From: RYN-230 sp963793825
GTDB taxonomy: Bacteria > Actinomycetota > Actinomycetes > Streptosporangiales > Streptosporangiaceae
Assembly: GCA_963793825.1 (NCBI GenBank)
Contig: CAWCBE010000010.1
Location: 51,872-115,871, forward strand
DNA length: 64,000 nt
Reading direction: 5' to 3'
Position 1 is the stretch's first letter, and each line of letters starts with the position of its first letter. This document shows positions 9,407 through 16,792 of the stretch, piece after piece. The position numbers and the translations under genes are program-made. Below the pieces are notes generated by a model. The model saw only the letters and a program-made list of their open reading frames with translations. It had not been told where the DNA came from and did no database searches.

Positions 9407-9814
9407 CTACCGGTCGCGCTCCTGGCGGCGGCGCCAGCGCTCTTCCATGCGCTCCATGAAGCCGGCGCGGGGCCGGGCCGAGCGCGCCCGCCGGTCCCGG
9501 GCCAGCCCGCCACGGGCCATCGCGCCTCGTCCTGCCGCCCCGCCGGACATGTGCCGCCAGCTGGACAGCGCCCACATCGAGCAGGCCAGCATGACCACAA
9601 ACCCGGCCACGCCAACCACGGTGAGCTTGGAGATCACACCCGCTAGCAGCAAGCCCACGCCGAGCAGGAAGCCGATCGCCGCCTCGACGACCCGGCGCTT
9701 GTAGTGCACCCGGGGATCCTTGGCGCGCACTGCCTGCGCGAACTTCGGATCCTCGGCATAGAGCGCACGCTCGATCTGGTCGAGCTGACGCTGCTCGTGC
9801 TCAGACAGCGGCAC
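9407..9814 (-). CDS. DUF3040 membrane protein
   Basis: Small actinobacterial membrane protein of unknown function. The N-terminus PLSEHEQRQLDQIERALYAE is the DUF3040 hallmark. Two hydrophobic segments (about residues 41-60 and 63-83) follow, and the C-terminus is strongly basic (EERWRRRQERDR). The frame extends to an ATG at 9826, but a GGGAGG ribosome site lies 4 nt before the GTG at 9814, and that start gives the family-standard N-terminus. Genes of this family often sit near dinB, as here. Confidence 0.9.
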   Translation of the reverse strand: MPLSEHEQRQLDQIERALYAEDPKFAQAVRAKDPRVHYKRRVVEAAIGFLLGVGLLLAGVISKLTVVGVAGFVVMLACSMWALSSWRHMSGGAAGRGAMARGGLARDRRARSARPRAGFMERMEERWRRRQERDR

Positions 9815-10009
9815 GGCGCCTCCCATGAAACTTCGCGCGCGGGGACGGGTGCGATGACTTCATCTCACGGTCCAGGGTTCTTTCCCTCAAGAATACGAGC
9901 CCGGCCGCAGTAGGTGGAAGGGTAGTGGGACGGTAAAGGGCCGTCAGGTCACCATGGGTGGCCCCATCTTGTCCCGCGCGCGCCACGCCCGCCCTCCCGG
10001 GATGCCGGA

Positions 10010-10056
10010 ATCTAGTCAAACGGACATTCGAATTAGATCCGTTAAACATGAGCATA
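10010..10056. other. AT-rich spacer with inverted repeat downstream of dinB
   Basis: In the 242-bp gap between the DUF3040 start and the dinB stop lies a short AT-rich patch, unusual for this DNA. It holds AACGGA (10019-10024) and TCCGTT (10038-10043) as an inverted repeat around a TTCGAA. It could be a regulatory site for the DUF3040 gene or a remnant. No gene is visible in the gap. Confidence 0.3.
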
Positions 10057-11286
10057 TCAGCCGTCATCCAGCTGGTCCGGCGGCCCTGGCCGCCCGGACA
10101 CCAGGGTGGCTGGGTGCACCGCCCCGGTCCCGAATCGCCCGATGATCCGGTCCAGGGCCCGCTCGGCATCGCGCCACCCTGAGGCCGGCTCGCCGAAGGC
10201 CAGCTGGGTGACCGCGCGAGAGGCCGGGATGAGGCCATTGGCGCGGACCCCCACCAGGCGCAACCGGGCCCTGGAGTCCAGGCCGGAGGCCCCGTACAGG
10301 GCGCAGGCGGTGGCATAGATGGTGCGGGCCACGTCGGTCGGCTCGGGCAGCGTGCGGGACCGGGTGATGGTGGTGAAGTTGGCCAGGCGCAGCTTGAGCA
10401 CCACCGTACGGGCGACGGCACCCGCGGCGCGCAGGCCGCGCGCGGTCCGCCCGGACAGCCGGAGCAGTTCACGGCGGATCACCTCGGGGTCGTCCACATC
10501 GCTGGGGAACGTCTCCTCGGCACCGATGCTCTTCTCCGGAACCCGGCTCACCACCGGGCGGTCATCCCGGCCCCAGGCCAGTGCGGCCAGGTGAGCCCCT
10601 ATCGCGGCCCCGAGCTCGCGCTGCAGGGTGGCCACCGGGATCTCCGCGATATCCCGCACCGTGCGCAGCCCCAGCCGGGCCAGCACCTGGCCGGTCTGCT
10701 CGCCCACGCCCCACAGCGCGGACACCGGGAGCGGGTGCAGGAAGCCGAGGACACCGTCGGCCGGGACGATCAGCAGGCCGTCCGGCTTGCACCGGGCCGA
10801 CGCGAGCTTGGCCACGAACTTGCACGACGCCACGCCCACCGAGCAGGTAATGCCCTGCTGCTCGGCGATCGTGGCCCGGATCAGCTGCCCGATCCCGGCC
10901 GGCGGCCCGAGCCGGCGGATCGCGCCGGACACGTCGAGGAACGCCTCGTCCAGGGCGAGCGGCTCCACTTCCGGGGTGACGGACCGGAAGACCTCCATGA
11001 CCTCACGGGAGACGGCCGCGTAGCTGTCGTGCCGCGGGCCGATGAATACCGCCTGCGGGCACAGCCGCCGGGCCCGGGTCACCGGCATGGCCGAGCGCAC
11101 CCCGAAGGTGCGCGCCTCGTAGGAGGCCGAGAGCACCACACCGCGGCCCGACGTGGCGCCCACGATCACCGGGCGGCCAGCCAGTTCCGGGCGGTCACGG
11201 ATCTCCACGCTCGCGTAGAACGCGTCCATGTCCACGTGCAGGATGTGGCAGCCCGCGTCGGCGGCCAGTCCCGGCTCTGGGGTCAC
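10057..11286 (-). CDS. dinB: DNA polymerase IV (Y-family)
   Basis: Error-prone translesion polymerase. The first catalytic motif is HVDMDAFYASVE (residues 18-29), with the metal-binding Asp residues. The second is LALDEAFLDVSGAI. The helix-hairpin-helix region (ALWGVGEQTGQVLARLGL) and a little-finger domain complete a normal 409-residue polymerase. Its start overlaps the end of the upstream methyltransferase gene by 4 nt, so the two are probably co-transcribed. Confidence 0.95.
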   Translation of the reverse strand: MTPEPGLAADAGCHILHVDMDAFYASVEIRDRPELAGRPVIVGATSGRGVVLSASYEARTFGVRSAMPVTRARRLCPQAVFIGPRHDSYAAVSREVMEVFRSVTPEVEPLALDEAFLDVSGAIRRLGPPAGIGQLIRATIAEQQGITCSVGVASCKFVAKLASARCKPDGLLIVPADGVLGFLHPLPVSALWGVGEQTGQVLARLGLRTVRDIAEIPVATLQRELGAAIGAHLAALAWGRDDRPVVSRVPEKSIGAEETFPSDVDDPEVIRRELLRLSGRTARGLRAAGAVARTVVLKLRLANFTTITRSRTLPEPTDVARTIYATACALYGASGLDSRARLRLVGVRANGLIPASRAVTQLAFGEPASGWRDAERALDRIIGRFGTGAVHPATLVSGRPGPPDQLDDG

Positions 11287-12197
11287 CGGTACCCCAGCAC
11301 GTGGAACTGGGCGGCGACATCGTGGAACGCCGGGTGCGTGGAGGCGGCCTGCTCCAGCGCCAGCAGGGCATCCGCGGCGCCCGGGTCCGCGTCCGCGAAC
11401 GAGCCCGGCACGAGGTCGGAGAACACCCGGACGCCGTGCGCCGCCCCGGGCCGCAGCCCGGCTTCCTCGAGCAGCCCCACCACCTCGGCCAGGGTGAACC
11501 GGCGCGGTGCGGTCAGGCCAGCCCCGGCAGCCGGGCCCGTTACCCCGGGCACGGTCTCCGCCGCGGCCGCGCCGGGGGCGCGCACCGCCGCGAGCAGCCG
11601 CCTGGCCTCGTCGAACCGGCCGGCCAGGGCCCGGTGCAGCACCGCCGCGACCGCGCTGCTCGCCAGCACGCTCACCGCGCCCGCCGGGCGGAGCACACTG
11701 GCCACCGCGGTCATCGCCGCGGCCGGGGCGTCCACATACTCCAGCACGCTGTGGCAGAGCACCAGGTCAGCGCCTTCCGCGCCGACGAGCGCAGCCAGGT
11801 CGGTGGCGTCACCCTGGATCGCCCGCAGCGGCACCGCCATCTCGGCCGCGCGGCGCTGCGCCGCGGCCAGCGAGTCGGGGCTGGGGTCGATCACCGTGAC
11901 CGTGTGCCCCTGGCCGGCCAGCGGCACCGCGAAGCCCCCCGTCCCGCCGCCGGCATCAATGATGTCCAGCCGGCCCCGCCCGGTCTGGGCCACCAGCCCG
12001 GAGATCACCGAGCGGAGGATGTCCCGGACCACCACGGTGCGGGCGTCCGCGTAACTGTGCCACCGCTGCGGCGGGCCGCTCCGGTCCGGCGCGGCGGGCG
12101 CCCCGCCCGCCGCCGGGACCTGCGCCGCGAACTGTGCCCGCGCGGCCAGGCCGGCCTGCCCGCCCGGCCGGGGCCCGCCCTCACGATCGCTGGTCAC
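11283..12197 (-). CDS. Class I SAM-dependent methyltransferase
   Basis: Rossmann-fold methyltransferase with motif I IIDAGGGTGGFAVPLAGQG and an acidic residue (VIDPSPDSL) at the end of strand 2. A later DLVLCHSVLEYVD matches motif IV. The substrate cannot be told. The open frame extends to 12254. AGGAGGG lies just before an ATG at 12203 (too close) and 7 nt before a GTG at 12197, so the GTG is preferred. It overlaps dinB by 4 nt, an arrangement also seen in other actinobacteria. Confidence 0.85.
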   Translation of the reverse strand: MTSDREGGPRPGGQAGLAARAQFAAQVPAAGGAPAAPDRSGPPQRWHSYADARTVVVRDILRSVISGLVAQTGRGRLDIIDAGGGTGGFAVPLAGQGHTVTVIDPSPDSLAAAQRRAAEMAVPLRAIQGDATDLAALVGAEGADLVLCHSVLEYVDAPAAAMTAVASVLRPAGAVSVLASSAVAAVLHRALAGRFDEARRLLAAVRAPGAAAAETVPGVTGPAAGAGLTAPRRFTLAEVVGLLEEAGLRPGAAHGVRVFSDLVPGSFADADPGAADALLALEQAASTHPAFHDVAAQFHVLGYR

Positions 12198-12707
12198 GGC
12201 CATCCCTCCTCGCTCGTTCGCTCCCGGGTCCAATGTAGTGCGGTCACCCGACAAACCCCGGCCGTTGCCGCCCGCCGCCCCGCGCCCTTCCTCCCGGCCC
12301 CGGGCGGGCGCGGCACGGCCGGGGCGCGGCCGGGCGGCGGGCCGCGGATACCGCCGCGGATCCGCGATTAACAGGATGGTTGCTGGGCAAAACTAAGGCC
12401 AGTGGTGCTGCTGCGCTGCCGCAACGGAGGACCACTGCCATAGCGGGCGAATCCGGCAGCCGTGGTGCCCAGCCCCGTGCTGTGGCCTGCGGGTGCCGGA
12501 TGACCCGGCCTTGTCCCTGGGCCGGGCCAGCGGGGCTGGAGGTCAGTGACGACATGACGGTCCGGGCGGTATTCGCTTCCCCGGAATCGGTATTCCGGCT
12601 GGTCAGCAAATCGGGTCCCTGCGGATTCGCGCAGAGTTTCCTGGGGGAATGGTCATCGATAGCCAAACCGGTCTCACATGCCCGGCCCATCGCCTAGGCT
12701 CCCCCCC
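12198..12707. other. 510-bp intergenic region with a palindrome
   Basis: No convincing gene is seen on either strand; short open frames here have no ribosome site and low-complexity translations. A perfect palindrome CCGGAAT-cggt-ATTCCGG lies at 12581-12598, about 110 bp before the next plus-strand gene. Promoters of both divergent genes must lie in this region. Confidence 0.5.
12695..12707 (+). promoter_or_regulatory. -10 element of a probably leaderless transcript
   Basis: TAGGCT at 12695-12700 ends 7 nt before the ATG at 12708, and there is no ribosome-binding sequence. This spacing is the usual sign of a leaderless mRNA in actinobacteria. The -35 region is weak. Confidence 0.45.
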
Positions 12708-13343
12708 ATGGTCGAGCACCTGGAGCTCCCCCGCCCGCTGCGAATGATCCGCTGCACCGGGCTGAGCCTGAGCGAATCCCTTGGTCTCCCGCTGGCGGCG
12801 TATTTCCTTGGCGCCTGGCTGGGCGGCCAGACGGTGGGCCTGCTGGCCGGGACGGGGGCCATCTGGGCCACCGCGCTGATCCGCAAGCTCGTGTCGGGGA
12901 CAGTGCCCAGCCTGCTGACGATCTCGGCCATCGTGCTCACCCTGCAGACCGGGCTGGTGCTGGCCACTGGCCAGATGTGGATCTTCCTGCTCCAGTTCCC
13001 GCTGGGCTACCTGGCCATGTTCATCCTGTTCGCCCGGACCGCCCGCGGCCCCAACCCGATCGTCGCCAAGCTCGCCGCCGAGGTGGTCGCGCTGCGCCGC
13101 CCGACCCAGCATCCCGCGCTGCACCGTTTCTTCCAGGGCGCCACCTGGCTCTGGGCGGGCATATTCCTCATGCTCACCGCGGGCCTGGGAATCATGATGG
13201 TGACCGAGACGGTCAGCACGTTCATGATGCTGTCCACGGTGGCGACGATCGCCGGGACGGCCGCGGGCATCGGCGCCTCAGTGCTGTGGTTCCTGTCGGT
13301 GGTGCGCAGGCACGGGCTGCGGGTCACCTTCGCCGCGGCCTGA
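12708..13343 (+). CDS. Polytopic membrane protein (VC0807/septation-A-like)
   Basis: A 211-residue protein with about five or six hydrophobic segments and few charged residues. It resembles the VC0807/intracellular septation protein A-like family in its general pattern (paired helices, HRFFQ motif before the fourth helix), but I do not recognise a specific orthologue. The ATG at 12708 is preferred over one at 12678 because of the -10 box just upstream. It is followed by a strong hairpin and converges on nusB. Confidence 0.7.
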   Translation: MVEHLELPRPLRMIRCTGLSLSESLGLPLAAYFLGAWLGGQTVGLLAGTGAIWATALIRKLVSGTVPSLLTISAIVLTLQTGLVLATGQMWIFLLQFPLGYLAMFILFARTARGPNPIVAKLAAEVVALRRPTQHPALHRFFQGATWLWAGIFLMLTAGLGIMMVTETVSTFMMLSTVATIAGTAAGIGASVLWFLSVVRRHGLRVTFAAA

Positions 13344-13370
13344 TCCTCGTTAGGCCAGAAAAGCTGCTGG

Positions 13371-13400
13371 TTCATGGCGGCCGGTTCCGGCCGCCATGAA
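13371..13400. terminator. Perfect 14-bp stem bidirectional terminator
   Basis: TTCATGGCGGCCGG and its exact reverse complement are separated by TT. The hairpin lies between the stop codons of two convergent genes, the membrane protein and nusB. Confidence 0.8.
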
Positions 13401-13430
13401 CAGGCGGCGCCGGGCGGCTGTGGCCGGCCG

Positions 13431-13841
13431 TCAGACGGTAAGCGTCGGCTTGAGTTCCAGCAGGCGGCCGAGCAGCCCGTTCACGAATGCCGGCGACGCG
13501 TCGGTGGACAGGTCCCGGGCCAGGACGACGGCCTCATTGATGGCCACCGCGTCCGGGACATCATCCGCCCACAGCAGTTCATACAGGCCGATCCGGAGCA
13601 CGTTGCGGTCCACCACGGGCATCCGGTCCAGTGACCACCCTTCGGCGTGCTCCGCCAGCAGCTCATCGATCCGGTCGCGATGGGCCTGCACGCCGCGGAC
13701 CAGGTCGGCGGCATACTCGTTGACCGGCGGGCTGGCCTCGGCGATCCGCTGCTCCAGCAGGCCGAGCACGGGCTCGCCGCGGATCTCGGCCTCGAAGAGG
13801 ACGTCCAGCGCCCGCTTGCGGGCCTTGCTACGCGCGGCCAT
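13431..13841 (-). CDS. nusB: Transcription antitermination factor NusB
   Basis: RNA-binding antitermination factor needed for rRNA transcription. The sequence opens with ARSKARKRALDVLFEAEIRG and includes EYAADLVRGVQAH, the helix RNVLRIGLYELLW and AINEAVVLARDLSTDASPAFVNG, all family hallmarks. It has 136 residues, normal length. It follows efp on the same strand after a 45-nt gap, the standard efp-nusB arrangement. Confidence 0.95.
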   Translation of the reverse strand: MAARSKARKRALDVLFEAEIRGEPVLGLLEQRIAEASPPVNEYAADLVRGVQAHRDRIDELLAEHAEGWSLDRMPVVDRNVLRIGLYELLWADDVPDAVAINEAVVLARDLSTDASPAFVNGLLGRLLELKPTLTV

Positions 13842-13886
13842 GGCTGCCGCTCACGCGGGGCACAGCGGCGGCCGGGGGGCAGCAGG

Positions 13887-14444
13887 TCATGCGCGGCCGA
13901 GGTAGTCGCCCGTGCGGGTGTCCACCCGGACTCTTTCCCCCGTGGTGATGAACAGCGGCACCTGGACCTGCGCGCCGGTCTCCAGCGTGGCCGGCTTGGT
14001 GCCGCCAGTGGACCGGTCACCCTGCACGCCGGGGTCGGTCTGGCTGACCGTCAGCTCCACCGACGCGGGCAGTTCCACGTACAGCGGGACGCCGTCGTTG
14101 AAGGCGACCACCGCGGTCTGCTCCTCCAGCAGGTAATCGGCGGCATCGCCGACCGTGTCCCGCGAGATGTGCGGCTGGTCGTAATCCTGGGTGTCCATGA
14201 AGACGAAGTCGTCACCCTCGCGGTAGAGGTACTGCATCTCGCGCTTGTCCACGTTGGCCACGTCGACCTTGACCCCGGCGTTGAAGGTGCGGTCCACGAC
14301 CTTCCCGGAGAGCACGTTCTTGAGCCTGGTGCGCACGAAGGCGCCGCCCTTGCCGGGCTTGACGTGCTGGAAGTCGACGACGTTCCAGAGCTGGCCGTCG
14401 ATGTTCAGCGTCATGCCGTTCTTGAGGTCGTTCGTGGTGGCCAC
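13887..14444 (-). CDS. efp: Translation elongation factor P
   Basis: Ribosome-binding factor that relieves stalling at polyproline stretches. It is 185 residues with three beta-barrel domains. The tip loop is HVKPGKGGAFVRTRLKN, the usual actinobacterial form, with Lys at the tip. The C-terminal GERVRVDTRTGDYLGRA is the EF-P signature. The GTG start at 14444 is preceded by AGGAGA. The gene normally follows pepQ; here only a broken remnant of pepQ is found upstream. Confidence 0.96.
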   Translation of the reverse strand: MATTNDLKNGMTLNIDGQLWNVVDFQHVKPGKGGAFVRTRLKNVLSGKVVDRTFNAGVKVDVANVDKREMQYLYREGDDFVFMDTQDYDQPHISRDTVGDAADYLLEEQTAVVAFNDGVPLYVELPASVELTVSQTDPGVQGDRSTGGTKPATLETGAQVQVPLFITTGERVRVDTRTGDYLGRA

Positions 14445-14496
14445 GGTTGCTTATCTCCTGCGTGCGGGTGCGGCCCGCAACGCCGGCTGTGCCGCG

Positions 14497-14720
14497 CTAC
14501 AGGACCGTCAATTCCCGGGTGGTAGTGGTGAGAATGTCCTGCGGCGCCGCCGTCCCCGACCCGGCCCGCGCCACCAGGGTGTCCTCGATCCTGACGCCGC
14601 CCGGCCCGGAAGGTAGATCCCGGGCCCGACGGTGATGGGGACCCGGTCCACGAGTGTACCCGTCTGGCCGTGTCCCACGATCGGGGCCTGATGGATCTCC
14701 AGTCCCACGCCGTCCGGCCG
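14497..14720 (-). pseudogene. pepQ: Relic of Xaa-Pro peptidase (M24) gene pepQ, C-terminal part only
   Basis: The minus strand encodes the last 70 or so residues of an M24 metallopeptidase in two reading frames. The upstream part reads DGVGLEIHQAPIVGHGQTG followed by VPITVGPGIYLPG. The downstream part, in a frame shifted by one, reads GGVRIEDTLVA through ILTTTTRELTVL to a stop at 14497. In intact proteins GPGIYLPG leads directly into GVRIEDT, so a frameshift near 14600 is clear. The N-terminal two thirds are absent and replaced by a methyltransferase gene ending at 14729. In many actinobacteria pepQ sits between aroQ and efp, exactly this position. Confidence 0.85.
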
Positions 14721-14728
14721 TCCCGGGA

Positions 14729-15595
14729 TTACCGCCACGGCCGGGCGGTGGCGTGGGCCAGCATCGAAAGCTCCAGCGGGCGCAGCGCATCGGAGCGCTG
14801 CCACAGTTCCGGGGCCACCGAGTCCCGCTGCCGGACATGCCGGACCGCCCCGAACCCGGCGCCTTCCAGCAGCGCGGTCATGTCGCCCGGGGCCAGGAAG
14901 GTGAGCCAGGGCTCGCCACGCTGCGCGGCCACCGGGCTGACCATCTCCACGTAGGTGTCCCCCGCCGCGTCCCGCAGCCCGGCCGGCAGCATGTAATCGG
15001 TGACGAGTTCGGTGCCCTCCGCGAAACGGCCGATCTCGGCCAGGACCCGGCCGATGGCCGGCCGGGTCAGGTACAGGGTGACACCGAGCCAGCCGACCAC
15101 GGCGGGGCGGGACGAGTCGAACCCGGCCTGGCGCAGGCAGTCGGCCAGGGATGAGGATTCCAGGTCGGCCGGCACGAAGGTGACGGCGTCCGGCACCGGG
15201 AGCCCGGCCTCGGCCAGCCGCTCGCGCTTCCACCCCTGGGTAGCCGGGTGGTCCACCTCGAAGACGGCGACCTTCCCGGCCAGCGGGGAGCGGCAGGCGA
15301 ATGAATCCAGTCCCGCGCCGAGAAGGACGTACTGGGTGACACCACGGGCGGCCGCGGCCGCGAGGCGGTCCTCGGCATACCGGCTTCGGCAGGTCGCCTG
15401 GGCGCGCGCGGCCGCCAGCACCAGGTGCTCGCCGTGCGCCCGGTGGTAACCAATGAATTCGTCGGCCAGCTTCCCGAGGAGGACGGCCGCCAGGTCATCG
15501 GCGAAGATCCACGGCTGGTGGTCAACGAGCAGGTGAGCGGCACGGGCAGCGGCCGCGGTGAGGGCGGTCTGGCTGGGCGATCCGTTATCTTCCAT
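14729..15595 (-). CDS. LCM-family (leucine carboxyl methyltransferase-like) methyltransferase
   Basis: SAM-dependent methyltransferase of the PF04072/TIGR00027 type common in actinobacteria. SAM-binding motif YVLLGAGLDSFACR is near residue 89, followed by FEVDHPATQGWKRERL, the acidic loop and Arg/Lys-rich helix of the family. VVGWLGVTLYLTRPAI is another family feature. It has 288 residues. The substrate is unknown. Its 3' end abuts the pepQ remnant, so it probably arrived with the event that broke pepQ. The upstream region is unusually AT-rich. Confidence 0.88.
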   Translation of the reverse strand: MEDNGSPSQTALTAAAARAAHLLVDHQPWIFADDLAAVLLGKLADEFIGYHRAHGEHLVLAAARAQATCRSRYAEDRLAAAAARGVTQYVLLGAGLDSFACRSPLAGKVAVFEVDHPATQGWKRERLAEAGLPVPDAVTFVPADLESSSLADCLRQAGFDSSRPAVVGWLGVTLYLTRPAIGRVLAEIGRFAEGTELVTDYMLPAGLRDAAGDTYVEMVSPVAAQRGEPWLTFLAPGDMTALLEGAGFGAVRHVRQRDSVAPELWQRSDALRPLELSMLAHATARPWR

Positions 15596-15719
15596 GCCGC
15601 GGAGAATAGTCGACTACGTTTATGACAATACCATGGAATTGTTTTTTGGGAAAGGCGCTTGAGATGACAATTGGGTAGCGTTTCCGGAAGCCAGGTGCCT
15701 TCTCCTACAATGCGGCCTC
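15596..15719. promoter_or_regulatory. AT-rich divergent promoter region with palindromes
   Basis: This gap between divergent genes is far richer in A/T than its surroundings. It contains the palindrome TAGTCGACTA (15607-15616), a near-palindrome CAATACCATGGAATTG (15626-15641) and a direct repeat ATGACAAT (15622-15629 and 15664-15671). A good -10 box TACAAT (15706-15711) ends 8 nt before the ATG of the plus-strand gene, suggesting a leaderless message. Confidence 0.5.
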
Positions 15720-16118
15720 ATGGCAGCCGAACAGGACCTGCGCCAGCTGATCCGGCATATGCGCCCGGAGGCCCATCCCGGCCGGTACGTATTCGCGGTG
15801 GTGCCGGGGCCGGTACCGCCCGGCCTGCGCCCGGTGGTGACGGTCGCGGAGGACGAGGGGGTGACCGTCGTCGTGCCGCGGGAGCAGGCCGACGCGGCGG
15901 GGCTGGCCTACGGTTACGTGGCCGCCTGGATCACGCTGCGGGTCCAGTCCGCGCTGGCGGCGGTGGGCCTGACGGCGGCGGTCGCCGGCGCCCTGGCCGA
16001 CGCCGGGCTGAGCTGCAACGTGGTGGCCGGGTACCACCATGACCATCTGTTCGTCCCGGATGAGGGACTGGCGGAGGCGCTCGATGTGCTGGGTGCGCTG
16101 AGCCGCGGCGCCTGCTGA
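15720..16118 (+). CDS. ACT domain protein (DUF2241-like)
   Basis: A 132-residue protein that matches the two-part ACT_3/ACT_7 family: an N-terminal half (LRQLIRHMRPEAHPGRYVF) and a C-terminal half (AVAGALADAGLSCNVVAGYH followed by DHLFVP). ACT domains bind small ligands, often amino acids, but the ligand here is unknown. No ribosome site is seen and a -10 box lies immediately upstream, so translation is probably leaderless. It converges on the acetyltransferase gene. Confidence 0.85.
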   Translation: MAAEQDLRQLIRHMRPEAHPGRYVFAVVPGPVPPGLRPVVTVAEDEGVTVVVPREQADAAGLAYGYVAAWITLRVQSALAAVGLTAAVAGALADAGLSCNVVAGYHHDHLFVPDEGLAEALDVLGALSRGAC

Positions 16119-16142
16119 GGGAGTGCGCCGCGGCGGCTCAGC
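16114..16142. terminator. Hairpin spanning two convergent stop codons
   Basis: GCTGAG (16114-16119) and CTCAGC (16137-16142) pair around an inner palindrome CGCCGCGGCG. The arms contain the stop codons of the ACT protein and the acetyltransferase, so the structure can serve both directions. Confidence 0.5.
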
Positions 16143-16692
16143 GCGGCGGGCCCGCGGGCCCGTCGCCGCGTGGGCCAGCGCCGGGCCCCGGGCCGCTGAG
16201 ATGCTTGGTCAGCAGGACGTCGTCTACGTAGCGGCCCTCGATCAGGAACTCAGCGTGCAGCACGCCCTCCTGCTCGAAGCCGAACCGGGTATACAGCCGC
16301 ATCGCACCGGGGTTCGTGCTGAGCACGTGCAGGCTGAGCTTGCGGGCACCCCGGTCACGGGCCCGTCGCTCGGCCGCCTCCAGCAGGGCCGTGGCCACTC
16401 CGTGGCGCCGCATCCCAGGATCCACCGCGAGGCCGGCGACCATGACGACATGGGCGTTTTCCGGCAGTGGGGTGGACGGCCCGAGCCTGATGTAGCCGGC
16501 CACGGTGTGGTTGCGTTCCGCGACCAGGTGAGCGCCCGGCGGGCTGCTGGCGCCGAAGAAGCCCGGCCCGGCCCGCCGGATGACGGAGGGGAAGCCGCTC
16601 TGCGGCGACCACGCCACGGTTTCCAGTGCGGTCAGCCGGGCATCGTCGGAGGCGCGGGCCTCGCGGACCCGGATCTCGGCGACTACGGGCAT
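16138..16692 (-). CDS. GNAT family N-acetyltransferase
   Basis: Acetyl-CoA dependent transferase. The acetyl-CoA binding motif is VDPGMRRHGVATALLEAAE, and the C-terminal strand-helix pair is TRFGFEQEGV. The ATG at 16692 (MPVVAEIRVREARASD) gives the usual GNAT start; the frame is open to another ATG at 16713. The substrate cannot be inferred. The C-terminal 20 residues are Gly/Pro-rich and beyond the fold. Confidence 0.85.
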   Translation of the reverse strand: MPVVAEIRVREARASDDARLTALETVAWSPQSGFPSVIRRAGPGFFGASSPPGAHLVAERNHTVAGYIRLGPSTPLPENAHVVMVAGLAVDPGMRRHGVATALLEAAERRARDRGARKLSLHVLSTNPGAMRLYTRFGFEQEGVLHAEFLIEGRYVDDVLLTKHLSGPGPGAGPRGDGPAGPPR

Positions 16693-16792
16693 GCCTTCAT
16701 CCTGCCGCACCACGCCGGGCCGGCCGGCAGGGCCTTCCCGCGGGCGTCCGGCCGGGAGCGGCCCTGTCGGCAGCGGGTGGCACGATCAGGGG

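Noticed and set aside
12380..12697. 105-codon plus-strand frame in the long gap
   Set aside because: No ribosome site, overlaps the candidate operator and the promoter of the next gene; no similarity recognised.
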